Positions 1 through 10,177 of a stretch of 64,000 nt of DNA are shown piece by piece. The notes beneath the pieces are model-generated. The model was not told the DNA's origin and searched no databases. It saw only the letters and a list, made by a program, of their open reading frames with translations. Numbering within the stretch: the first letter of the stretch is position 1; the number at the start of each line of letters is the position of its first letter. Origin of the DNA: Carposina sasakii (taxonomy: Eukaryota; Arthropoda; Insecta; Lepidoptera; Carposinidae); assembly GCA_014607495.2 (NCBI GenBank), contig CP053153.1, positions 11,842,001 through 11,906,000 on the forward strand, written 5' to 3'. Position numbers and translations under genes: made by a program.

Positions 1-596
1 TGCTATTTACCTATACAGGTAAATAACTCATGTCAACGGAACTATTCTTAGTCCTTGACTATTTACTTTCGCCATATTAAGAAACTGACATGTAAGTACA
101 TGTCCAAATATAAAATATGTCTTTATAAATACGAAATTTATCTAACTAGTGACGCACGTAATGTTTTCTTCATTTTTAGAATATTCAAACAAGAAATAAT
201 CAGATATCTTACACAATAAATAGTTTCTATTTTATTTCCAGTGCTTTATTTACCTAACTGACTGAAGACTGAAGAGTCGACTAAAAAACTCGGGCATTCT
301 CTCAGGCGATAAGCTAGCAACTTGTCACTGATCATTTACATCTGTCCCAGCTGTGCTAAACGTGGCTGTGGGATGTCCTTTATAATCCTGCAGTTCTGGC
401 TACCCCGTTTTCGGAACACAGCCGCGTGTATGTGCCAGTAGTATGTTTTAATTGCTTGTAACTGTATTAAAGTTTTCTCCTTATGAAAGTATTTTCTCCC
501 TATGAAAGTACAGAGGATTTAAAGCTCTTTTTCTATGGTCTGTCTATATCTACAACACCCACATAGCACATATCCGTGAAAAATCGCGCACAAACC
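1..596. other. FNIP intron or downstream sequence with a repeat fragment; no exon seen
   Basis: No exon could be recognised on either strand. Roughly 290-440 resembles, in inverted orientation, the segment near 25880-25990 (shared words such as 'cagaactgcaggatcat' and the 'tagctagcaacttgtcactgatcattta' type stretch), so it is a dispersed repeat. If FNIP continues to the left, this stretch is part of its third intron. Confidence 0.4.
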
Positions 597-610
597 TCAA
601 TCAATCTAGG

Positions 611-1012
611 TTTTTTTTGTTTACTTTATCTCGAAGGAAAGTCAAGGGGAACTAAGCCCATACAGCCATTGTCTTTAGTAAATGATTTCTGAATTTATGA
701 TGGATGATATTGATGCTGATTAATGAAAACGTCGGAAAAATCCTCAAGAATGGGTGTAAAATTAGTAAACATCAAAAAGAATTGCAGAAACAACTTACAT
801 GAGCCCACGAAGAGATCGTATTCCGACTAAAGTTTTACTTAGCTTACCTGCATATAAAACCATGCACACGCACTAGATTCACATCACAAGTAAACAAAAT
901 ATAACTTATCTACCAGAAAACATCACTTTACTTTACATGCAAGCCATTTACAAATAAATTTTGATTTTCACAAGAAAATTACACCCGCTCCTTTCCAGCT
1001 TTTCCCGCCGAA
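611..1012 (-). mobile_element. ~400-bp SINE-like retroposon, copy A
   Basis: One of four near-full copies in the window (others at 45684, 46899 and 56266). On the minus strand it starts TTCGGCGGGAAAAGC and ends in an A-rich tail (aaacaaaaaaaa). A 14-bp direct repeat, TCAATCAATCTAGG, flanks it at 597-610 and 1013-1026. That is what target-primed insertion leaves. No RNA polymerase III A/B boxes or tRNA head were found by eye, so the source RNA is unknown. Confidence 0.8.
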
Positions 1013-1239
1013 TCAATCAATCTAGGTATACGTCGATGTTGTCATATATTACAAATACAAATCGTTTATTTGTTCAACACAGGTACAGTACAGAGTACAT
1101 AAAGGTCTTTGTTTAGAGTTAGTTCTGCCATGTTGTGCCGCAAGGCATACAAATTTATAGAATTAGTTATTGGTGAGGATTTTTTTCCATTTCTTTATTA
1201 ATAATTTATAGAATTAGTTAATGAAGCTCCACCACACGA

Positions 1240-2175
1240 TACATTTTCATTAACCAATTTTATTTTTATCAGATAAAAATTCATTTATTGTATAATAAGC
1301 CTTCTTTGCAAGAAATCTATGTAATTTATTTTTGAATTCATTAAAATTATTTATTTCTACAATGTCATTAGGTATATATGTCATTATTATATATTAGTGG
1401 CGCCATTCCAAGTACGCTTTTCCTAAACAATGCAGTTTTAGATGGACACACTAATTATATTTCTGTGTCGTAAACTATTTAAATTTTGGAATAAGTACTG
1501 ATTGGTTCTGACAAAAATCACCATTTCATAAACGTACAATCCCGTGAGAGTCAATATGCTTAATATTTGAAAATATGGTTTACATGAGTCAAGATGGTGA
1601 ATTCCACACAAGGATCGTATGCATCTTTTCTGTGATCTAAATATTAATTCTCTATCAGTTGCGTTAACCCAGAATATAATGCCATATCTAAGAGTTGACG
1701 TAACATAAGCGTGGTATGCAGTCAAAACGACAGACTCATTAACAACCTTTCTTAGATTACATAATGCATATGAAAATTGATTAAGTTTTTTACAAATAAT
1801 TTCAGAATGATTTTTCCATGTCAACTTATAGTCTAAACTTAATCCTAGGAATTTCGTAATATCTGTTTGGTCAATATGTCGCCCGTTATATGCTATATTC
1901 AAATTTGGTACATAATTCTTTGTTGGAATGTCATAATATTAGTATTGTCCAAATTTATTTTTAAGTTATTGCATGTCAACCAATTAATTATAGTTCCAAG
2001 CGAATCATTTATTTTCTTTTCATATCTGTCCAAATTTATACCAGAAAAAACTACGGTACTGCCATCAGCAAACAGAACCATAGGAGATTTAATAGCTTTT
2101 GGTAAGTCATTGATATAAATTAAAAACAATAAAGGTCCCAAAACACTGCCCTGCGGAACACCGTAATGAATTTGC
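1240..2175 (-). pseudogene. Non-LTR retrotransposon reverse transcriptase fragment (Jockey/CR1-like)
   Basis: Read on the minus strand, the sequence gives VPQGSVLGPLLFLIYINDLP (motif B region), then LFADGSTVVFSG, where the usual FADD catalytic pair has become FADG, followed by the RT thumb (FLGLSLDYKLTWKNH) and a C-terminal stretch with LRYGIIFWVNATD. There is a frame change near 1900 between the RT palm and thumb blocks, and the 5' half of the element is missing. It is a 5'-truncated, decayed LINE copy in the FNIP locus. The clade is a guess from the motif spacing. Confidence 0.8.
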
Positions 2176-2247
2176 CTGGTTCAACCAACCTCGATATGCG
2201 AGTTTAGGGACAGAGCTCCGATTCAGTGCGACCGCTATTGCTCTTAC

Positions 2248-5200
2248 CTTCTAGGATCATCCATGATGTGGATCTTGAACGAGACGCTCTTGTAGTTCAT
2301 GGCGACTGCTCCGAATATCATCTCACCGAGTACGCGCGCATCCGCCGCTGGGCCTTTATACTGGGGACAAACGTATATCATTAGGTACTAGTTTACTTCG
2401 CGACTTCATCCTTCTGTAGGTACGATTTCTAGGTATCTATGAAATTGGGGGAGGCCTATGTTCAGCAGTGGACTTCTCATGGCTGATAATGATGATGAAT
2501 GATTAATAACAGATTACTACCTATATATAGTCCAAATATACAAGACATACCTAGGTACTGTGCACGAACCTCAAATAAATAACGCATCTGCCACATAAAG
2601 TGCACCTCAAAAAGAAACATCACAAATGTTTTGCTGGGTACCTACATTTTTTAAGTGGCATTTTTGGTCGCGAATCAAAAATGGACAGCTACATTATGTA
2701 ACTTCTACTTTATACTAAGTGGTAAAGTCTAGGAATGCGTCCACGCAAGCTTAGGAACTCGCCCGTAAGGGCTTGCGTGGTTTTTGCGAAGGTGAATGAC
2801 GCATGGCGGAGGTAAGTCCATGATACCGGTAGATTATTGGACAGACTACCAAAGCCAAAGTATCAAGAAAGTGTTTCAAACGTCATTCTATTGTAAGGGT
2901 AGGCATCAGTATGTAAACGTATGCCAAAATATCGAACGCGCGTCAATCGTTTTGGCTTTACTAGAAGTTGTAATTGACAATCGATTGAATTGAGTATATG
3001 CGTTTTACGTCACACCGCTTACAAATGGAGACGATGCAATGGGTGAATGCACGTATTAATATGAATACTACTGGTTGCGAACACGAGATTCGCATAAGAA
3101 CTTAGGTACACGATTTCGAAAAGGGATTCGTCTAATCGAAGAATATGGCTGGCTTAAGTTTGGCAATAGATTGTTACCCTGAGCGAAACTTGTACCAGAT
3201 TAATCTTAAAATCTATCATACAAGACATATCTCTAACCTGCGCTCTAACTATTTATGTCAAAAAAGCAAGACATGTGCTACTTCTCGAAATGCGGCTTAA
3301 TGTTTTCACACATTTAAAAGTCGTATTTTTGTACAACATGAGATTTGACCTAAAATTATCATTTTCTTACAAAGAAGGCGCTAACAAGTCCACTGCGAAG
3401 TTTACAGAGCGACAGTCGCACAATTGATAACAGAGTACACATAGGTTTCTCTGAAAGCTAAAAATAGCGCAATCTTTATTTGAAATACTATACTAACATG
3501 GACCATGTGATGTGCGTTAATTAACGGCTAAAATTACAGCCTCTGCCAGCACCACTTAGTGTGTATTGAAAAGGCTAACACATAAATTGGTCTAATTTTA
3601 GAACCAACAGGGCACTGTGAATTGGAAAAGACAAATCACTCTTTGTCGTCATAAGGTTTTTTATTCTATCAGCTAACACCAATACGGAGCTTTTTAATTA
3701 TGCACAACAAGGGTTTAATACTGTAAATAACTGGCTTCAATATAATTTACTAACACTAAACACTGATAAAACTAAGTACATCCATTTTACCATGCGCCAA
3801 ACCCATCACATTGTTTTATATCCTCATATCTATGCCCATTTATGTCTTTCTGGTCTCTCCTGTAATTGTCCACATATCCAAAAAACTACAAGTATCAAGT
3901 ATCTTGGGGTTACACTCGATGAAACCCTCTCTTTCCGAGCACATATACAAGAAGTAGTTAGTAGAGTACGGAAGTTACTATATGTCTTCAAAAAACTACG
4001 GCTTATTGCTGATTCAAAATTAATTAAACAAGTTTATCAGGTCCTTGGTCAATCCATAATTCAGTACTGTATCAGCTCATGGGGTGGAACACATAAAACC
4101 ATCATACTATTTCTCGAGCGAGCTCAACGCGCAATACTTAAGGTGGCTACGTTTCGTCCCTTCCTATTTCCCTTCCCTACTTTATAATTCTTGCAAGGTG
4201 CTAACCGTCCGCCAGCTTTTTATAATACTATTCTAAAACAGCACAAAGTGCTTGCTTATGATCATCGTGACTAACAAAAGACGAAAAGATATTGTTTGTA
4301 CTGTTTCCTCAACACCGTTTGCTTTTACAAATAGATTTTTCGCCTATATCGGACCCTTGTTATACAATAGAATAAATAAAGTTTATTACATATATAACCT
4401 CAATTACTTTGATTGTAAGAAACAAGTGTACAAATGTCTGCAGGAACTATCCTATGACGAAACCAGAACTTGCTTACACAAAATGTAAGACTCTTTTTTA
4501 CATGTGTTTATTTAGTTTTAATTTTTATGTAAAGAAATAGTTATATAGATCAAAATGTAAGAATCTTTTATGCATGTATTTATTAATTTATTTTTCATAA
4601 ATCATGAGTTTTCGCAAACCTAAAGCACAGGCTCAGCCTAGTTTAGGTAAATTTTATATACTACCTATTTAAATATTAAGATTTTTAATGTATGTATACC
4701 AAACGTATGATATTGAATAAATTTTATTATTAATATCTCTGTTTAAATTCTCGGGACTACAGAGTCCCGGTCCTTTGAGAGGCGTGCCGTGACCAAGATG
4801 TAGAGGCCCTTTTTAGAGAACTTTAATATGGTATGGGATATACATGGCGGATACCATCGCTGACCGCACAATATGATACACCCGGCGATGGTCCCCGCCA
4901 TGTGCAAGACTATTGGAGTGCAGATCTATGTCATGCGATGGAAACAAAGGTCATGGGCTATGGGGCTGAATGTTGGGTGGGGTTGGGTAACTGGGCTATT
5001 GAGGGAGACTACCGGACGCCTGCCATTACAACCAAGTCTCATAATTGTTTGGTGGCAGGCGGTGACTCGCCGACTCATTTCGTGGGCCCCCTGAAACGGC
5101 CGTACGCATGGAGCGACAAAGGGGGCAACATTTGGTGAGTGGCTAGGGTGGAGTGGTGCCCCTGGACTTTAAACCGAAGCCAACTTGCCACTTACTGACG

Positions 5201-8120
5201 GGCACGTCCACCCTCGAGCTGTCATAGCTCTCGCGACTCCACTCTGCCCGGCCGGCGAAGGCAAGGCAGAGGCGGGGGAACTGTTCCTCGTCAGACTTCA
5301 CTCCGGCGCCGGCGATAAGGAACAGGGTCTTCCCCCGGGAGCACTTCAGGTCCGTGGGAACGCTACCTCCCAACAGCTCGCCACAAGCTGCCCTGCGGGC
5401 TTATTATTATTATTATTAATGTTGCGGATTTGTCTAGTTTAGCCAGTTATTGGGGTAAGATTGTTATTTACTACCAACCACCAACCTATATTAACTACCA
5501 CTGATATATTGCATACACGGCTGTGTTGCCAAGAACTGGGTAACTAGTCAGAACTTTAAGATCAGGGACAGTTACCTCATCGTCTGAGATAACGCCCCTA
5601 AATTCCTTAGTTGACTCTTACGACACGTATGGAAGGAAATGCAGCTGAGGTATCTTAGTAAATCTCTGCATCAGCACAGGAATATTAACACGCAGATTTA
5701 AAATAAGACTACGGAACATTCGTCCGGAAATGCACTTACCATTTAAAATATGTAATGTAATGTGTGTATAACATTTTTGACGCAAAATTTGCAGAGACAG
5801 AATAGTTATTTACCGTAGGTGTTGCGCAATTTGCTTGACTTTGAAGTCTTGTATGTATTTATGCATTATAGGTGTATGCATTTGCAATGCTATTTTAGTG
5901 CAGATTTTTTTATTTGTTATCTCGCGGAAACAAGTTGTCATACATTGTTACCATAATCAAAATACCAATCTGTAGGTATCTTTACTTCAAATAATGTTGA
6001 AATGTCTAGAAAATTATCCTTGACCTCTGACATCTCGTTTAAAATAATAATGAAAAAAGTGAACTGTTTGATCATTACTCATGCTGGAACTAGAGGCTCC
6101 AACAATTATAGGTACATTAAAATTTTCGATTTTTGAGTACCATATATCAGATACCAAGGAATTATTAAGTAAACTCATAAATGGACTTAAGTAGGTGGTA
6201 CTTTAAACATGTTCCAACAATAGAGCCAGTAAACTTATCAGTGGTAAATAAGTTTAGAGGCATATGATATACATACATATGCGATATCATTGTACTTATT
6301 AAAATTTTCAGTAAAAAATCTTTATAGAGATAAGCTTGCATTTGTTAATTTTCATTTAAAAATTCACGGTAATTTATGTTGATTATGTAAGTAGAGTAAG
6401 ACCAATAATAAATTTCTAACAGCTTACCACATAACTGAATCCTTCTGAAACCTCCACAATGCATGGCACTTCTTCCGGCTGTCTGACGTTTGGCTTGTCA
6501 TGTTTACTGGCAACAACCCTTTCTATGGTAGACGAATCAAAAAGCAACTTCCTGCCTCTCCAGTCACACTCTTTGAACAGAAGCAACCGCACTTGCTCCG
6601 GTGTTATTTGGGAAAACCTGATGGTAGATTTTCACATTATGAATTGCTAAATATTTTTCCTCCAAAACTATTGGCACTTTCTACAAACTATTAGCAAAAC
6701 AAAATACTATAAGGGTATTAACTAAGGTTTGTTTGGGTACCCATAAAATTTCTGATTGGTTATCAGTAACTATGAAATATTTAACTTTATGATTAATGTA
6801 ATCAGTCCCATTTATTTAAGTTACAGCTTGAAACCAATATCTCTGTCTAACCCAGAGGTTCCCAAACTTTTATTTCTCGTAGACCCCTTTCAAAAGTTCA
6901 CAGACCTACATCACACAATAAAACAGGCCTACATCACATACAAATTAATTGTGAACCTCAATTTTTTCACACCAATGCGTAGACCCCCGTCGAGTCTCCT
7001 GTAGACCCCTGGGGGTCCACCTGGACCACTTTGGGAACCACTGGTCTAACCAATATCTAACTTGTTAACTATATCAAGTATAATACCTATAGTTTCATTC
7101 AGGTTTAGACAAGTGACCTAAAGAAATCAACTTATTTCTCTCAATATAAATGTTCTAACTATTTTACTAAAGTACCTATTATTATCAAACTGTTATTATT
7201 ACATACATACATACATAATAATCACACCTCTTTCCCTGAGGGGTAGGCAGAGATCACGGATCTCCATTTGTTATGATCCTGACACACCTCTTTCGCTTTG
7301 TATATATATTAAAATTAGGCTTTATTTACTATGTCTTGGATGCATTCTTTTCACAACAGAAAATAAATAAATCTTACATTATTTACTAGGTATCCACAAT
7401 ATTCTAGTTAGAATCTGATTAGTATCAGTCTATTGAAAGCAACTGAATTAACAACCTCAGATAAACACAATTATGTTGTTTAATTTATAGGTAAACATAA
7501 TAATAGGTACATGAGCAGGAACACAACATAAAACAATGACATTACCTATATTTCATTTTATTTCATAGTCACTATGTTTAGTGCTACTGCCACAGCTGTT
7601 CATTCAAGTAAGTCACACACACTCTGTACACTGATAGTAAACACTAAATGCACAATAAACATAGGTTTTAAATGCACATCATATTAATCAGAGTATAATA
7701 ATAGGCAGGCGACAGGAGTGGAATGTACTGGAGGACTAAACTAACTTGCTTGTATAAGTTGTAAATACTAAAGTAAACAGAGATTGATCGGCGACTGCCC
7801 CTCTACCGGAGTGACGATATCACTCCGCCGCGCCGCCCACACCCGCGGCCCGCGCCCCGCAGTCGTCACATGCTAGCTCAACAACCTGCTGCCAGCGACA
7901 GCGCGTCAACAATTCGCAATAAATGCAAGAAGCAAAGGTCCAAGCAACGCCTATCGCAGTAGTACTCTTTTCTTCGTGCGTCAAGCCTCTCGGTGACACA
8001 ATACGCTCAAAAATAGATGAATGAAAGCTATTCAACACTGACGTACCTGCTGTGGCTACGAGATTCGTGACAATCATCAAGTTTTCTCTTTGTAAAAATA
8101 AGTTTCTCCAGTAAGGCCAT
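2248..8120 (-). CDS. FNIP: Folliculin-interacting protein, first three exons (partial)
   Basis: FNIP partners folliculin in the complex that acts on Rag GTPases and AMPK/mTORC1 signalling at the lysosome (family knowledge). Exon 1 is 8120-8047: it starts MALLEKLIFTKRKLDD and ends in donor gtacgt. Exon 2 is 6617-6428 and carries the FNIP N-terminal signature TPEQVRLLLFKECDWRGRKL followed by LFDSS. Exon 3 is 2360-2248 and carries DARVLGEMIFGAVAMNYKS followed by FKIHIMDDP. Splice sites are cag|/gtaagc and cccag|/gtaagag, and codon phases agree (74 nt, 190 nt, 113 nt). A further small exon between exons 2 and 3 cannot be excluded. The rest of this normally ~1000-residue protein lies beyond the left edge. 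The start at 8120 fits the conserved 'MAxLxKL' beginning; a longer open frame over the same place reads in the wrong frame. Confidence 0.88.
2361..3649. other. FNIP intron 2, left part; partial repeat, no gene
   Basis: At about 2446-2480 there is a minus-strand fragment of the 'ggcctatgttcagcagtggact' type repeat, a divergent relative of the dispersed family annotated at 10850 and elsewhere. From 2500 to 3650 I see no exon, RNA gene or clear repeat. A small GC-rich stem (acgcaagc...gcttgcgt) lies near 2741-2780. Confidence 0.45.
3650..4740 (+). pseudogene. Non-LTR retrotransposon RT 3' fragment (Jockey/CR1-like)
   Basis: Plus-strand translation gives NWLQYNLLTLNTDKTKYIHF (end of the RT palm), then IKYLGVTLDETLSFRAHI, a thumb region, and IIQYCISSWGGTHKT. 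This is the usual C-terminal order of CR1/Jockey-type RT. Stops and frame changes near 4185 and 4250 split it. The copy ends in an AT-rich tail near 4735 (ataaattttattatt). It is a dead, 5'-truncated copy inside FNIP intron 2, in the opposite orientation to the gene. Confidence 0.78.
4747..5425 (+). repeat. Dispersed repeat with (TTA)n tail, copy 1
   Basis: Starts with a short hairpin (ctcgggactacagagtcccgg) and ends 'gcccgcgggc'-like followed by (TTA)n at 5401-5419. The same two ends occur inverted at 58903-59488, so this is one element family. The (TTA)n tail suggests the 3' end of a non-LTR element, but no RT sequence is present and the open frames inside do not resemble a known protein. 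It is more GC-rich than its surroundings. Confidence 0.65.
5430..6427. other. FNIP intron 2, right part; no feature seen
   Basis: AT-rich sequence directly downstream of FNIP exon 2 in the sense of transcription. No exon, RNA gene or repeat of the window's recognised families was found. Confidence 0.45.
6853..7043. mobile_element. hAT-type MITE, 191 bp, with 8-bp target duplication
   Basis: Terminal inverted repeats CAGAGGTTCCCAAA...TTTGGGAACCACTG enclose the element, and the 8-bp direct repeat GTCTAACC flanks it at 6845-6852 and 7044-7051. An 8-bp duplication with CAG...CTG ends is the hallmark of the hAT superfamily. There is no coding capacity. It lies in FNIP intron 1. A relative with the same kind of ends is at 30157-30343. 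Confidence 0.9.
7215..7310 (-). repeat. Fragment of a dispersed repeat ('agatccgtgatctctgcc' family)
   Basis: The block 'ggggtaggcagagatcacggatctcc' (inverted here) recurs in plus orientation at about 21755-21800 and 35940-35985, each time followed by runs of the tetramer atgt/acat. This looks like the 3' end of a LINE-type element. A short (ACAT)n run lies at 7201-7215. Confidence 0.55.
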
Positions 8121-8819
8121 TGCGTCACATACACCATTCCCTGTGTAAGTGATCCGTATCACCTGCTTCATCTAGCATCTTTGTGTTTTGAGATATTGGT
8201 TGCTGATTTGAAAGTAATTATTTGTATTTCTTGTTTTTTATAAAAACACTTTGAATGTTGTAAATAAAAATAATAAGTTTGACAGCATGTCACGTGCACA
8301 AGCAAAAGTCATATGATCAACCATAGAGAATAGAAAGGTCAAGGTCATACATTTCCGATTTCTAATATTAGACATCTGTGTAATTTATAATTTTTTTCCA
8401 TATTAATCCTTTTAAAATTTCGTAATTAAAAAACATTTACTATTATTTTGAATAAATACAGATTTTAGAAGCATTTTTCTTCTTGTAATATTTTAAAAGT
8501 TATTTTTTACCATAGACACATTTTTTTTAAATATTGTGTGGCATTAACATTTGGAACGTGCTGCTCAAAGAAGACATTATAATTTTTTATATAAAAAACG
8601 GCGTAGCATCTTATAATTTAATTATGCATAGAATGAAACGTATACGTCAGTTTGACACTGTTTGACAGCTCACACAGCTGATTTTGTTTTTCGTGTTCTT
8701 GTTTACATTTTATCATAACACGTATTTTAATTTAAAATTGCTGCAATGCTATATCTTTGTATAAATAGCACACAAATAGGTATTTAATTGGTAATACTTT
8801 GTTTCCCCTTTAATTGAAT
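8121..8819. promoter_or_regulatory. Divergent FNIP/KDM8 intergenic region
   Basis: About 700 bp separate the FNIP start codon (minus, 8120) from the KDM8 start codon (plus, 8820). It must hold both 5' UTRs and promoters, possibly shared. No TATA box or core promoter motif stands out, and the sequence is very AT-rich with several A/T homopolymers. No repeat was recognised. Confidence 0.5.
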
Positions 8820-10026
8820 ATGTTATCCTTAACCCAAACTTGTGAGGAACTGGAGAAATATAGAGAAGATGTTTACCTATCCTTGCAAGAAGTTACCGAG
8901 CTCGATCTGGCCTGTAAGTATTTATTACATCGCTATTTAAGCGACTTTTCATTAATCGACAAGGATGCACTTCTGAAAATTCAAGGCATAATAGACTACA
9001 TGTATGAAAGGATCAATATTGGTAATTGGAAAGAAGTCAAGGAGTTCCTGAGAAAAACTATAACTATAGCTTCATATTTAAAACTTGTTGCACTTTTAAA
9101 AGTTTCTGACAAAAACCACGACGAAATTTTAAGTGAGGGTTTTCAAAATAATTGATTTTGGAATAATATTTGGATGTCCACTGTCGGAAAACCCTGTAAC
9201 ACTTTTACAAAAATGTGCAACAATACTCAATTCAGCAAATTCCGAAAAAACTGTTTGCTACGAAGTTCCACCCAGCTGTAAAGTAGATAACAATCAGACA
9301 GAAACAGAGTACAAAGCCATGCCTTTAAAAATATTAGATTGTCCCAGTATGGAGTATTTGTACAAAAATTACATTTTACCTGAAAAGCCTGTAGTATTAG
9401 AGAATTGTGTAAACCACTGGCCAGCATTAACAAAATGGAAGGACATAAATTACTTCATAAAACTAGCTGGTCTAAGAACTGTCTCTATTGAATTAGGCAG
9501 CCAATATACAGACACAGAATGGACCCAAAAATTGATGACACTGGAAGAGTTTATCAAAAACCATATTCTAGACAGCAGTGGGCCCACTGGTTATTTGGCA
9601 CAGTACCACTTATTTGACCACATACCTGAGTTAAAGAAGGATATAGCTGAACCAGAATACTGCTGTTTTACAGAGGGTAATGACCCTGTAGATGTAATGG
9701 CATGGTATGGGCCTAAAGGTACCGTTTCGCCTCTACATCATGACCCAAAGAGAAACTTCCTCACTCAAGTGGTAGGAGAGAAGCAAATATTTTTATTTTC
9801 TCCACAAGATTCAGAATATTTATATCCACATGAGCATGAATTGTTGAACAATACTGCTCAGATTGACCCTAGGCAACCAGATCTTGAGAAATTTCCTAAG
9901 TACAAAGATGCAAAACCATTTTACTGTAAACTAAAACCCGGTCAAATGCTTTATATTCCACCGAAATGGTGGCATTTTGTTGAATCTTTATCCTTAAGTT
10001 TCTCGGTAAGCTTTTGGTGGGAATGA
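8820..10026 (+). CDS. KDM8: JmjC-domain oxygenase KDM8/JMJD5, single exon, with one apparent frameshift
   Basis: KDM8 is an Fe(II)/2-oxoglutarate oxygenase (arginine hydroxylase; also described as a histone demethylase or peptidase) of the nucleus. The N-terminal helical part (residues 1-~105) is read from 8820, and the rest, from DFGIIFG onward, from the next frame. The JmjC fold has the metal triad HxD in SPLHHDPKRNF and the distal His in KWWHFVESL, plus family blocks GYLAQYHLFDHIPELKKDI, NTAQIDPRQPDLEKFP and the C-terminal SFSVSFWWE. Total length is 1207 nt, one base more than 402 codons; human JMJD5 has 416 residues. The frame changes between 9132 and 9153, where GGG, TTTT and AAAA runs occur. 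An intron is unlikely because the sequence on both sides is conserved. It may be an assembly error, an allele or a young pseudogene. The ATG at 8820 is the first in frame. Confidence 0.88.
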
Positions 10027-10093
10027 TCTTAATTATACTTTTAAAAAGTGTATATAAAGTTAAGATAAGGCAAGTCCACCTTACAAATTAGGA

Positions 10094-10119
10094 AATAAAA
10101 CTCTGAAATATAATTTATT
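10094..10119. terminator. Back-to-back poly(A) signals of KDM8 (+) and IVD (-)
   Basis: AATAAA on the plus strand at 10094-10099 lies 68 bp after the KDM8 stop. TTTATT at 10114-10119 is an AATAAA on the minus strand, about 60 bp beyond the IVD stop. The two convergent mRNAs would overlap by their tails. Confidence 0.65.
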
Positions 10120-10177
10120 TTAATAACATTTTTGCAATAGTAAGAAATAAAAAAGAGAAAATATAAAAAATATATTT

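Noticed and set aside
4833..5442. Open frames at 4833-5138 and 5143-5442
   Set aside because: They lie in a dispersed GC-richer repeat (copy at 58903-59488) and resemble no family; long frames are expected by GC content.
7820..8137. Open frame of 105 codons on the minus strand starting MVYVTQWPYWRNLF, at first reminiscent of an Mpv17-like protein
   Set aside because: The neighbouring frame from the ATG at 8120 gives the FNIP N-terminus and ends at a good donor whose phase fits the FNIP exon at 6617; the long frame is a shadow over exon and intron.
9131..9200. An intron in KDM8 starting at 'aagtgagg'
   Set aside because: The sequence right after the possible donor encodes the conserved block FKIIDFGIIFG, so splicing it out would remove conserved residues; a one-base shift explains it better.
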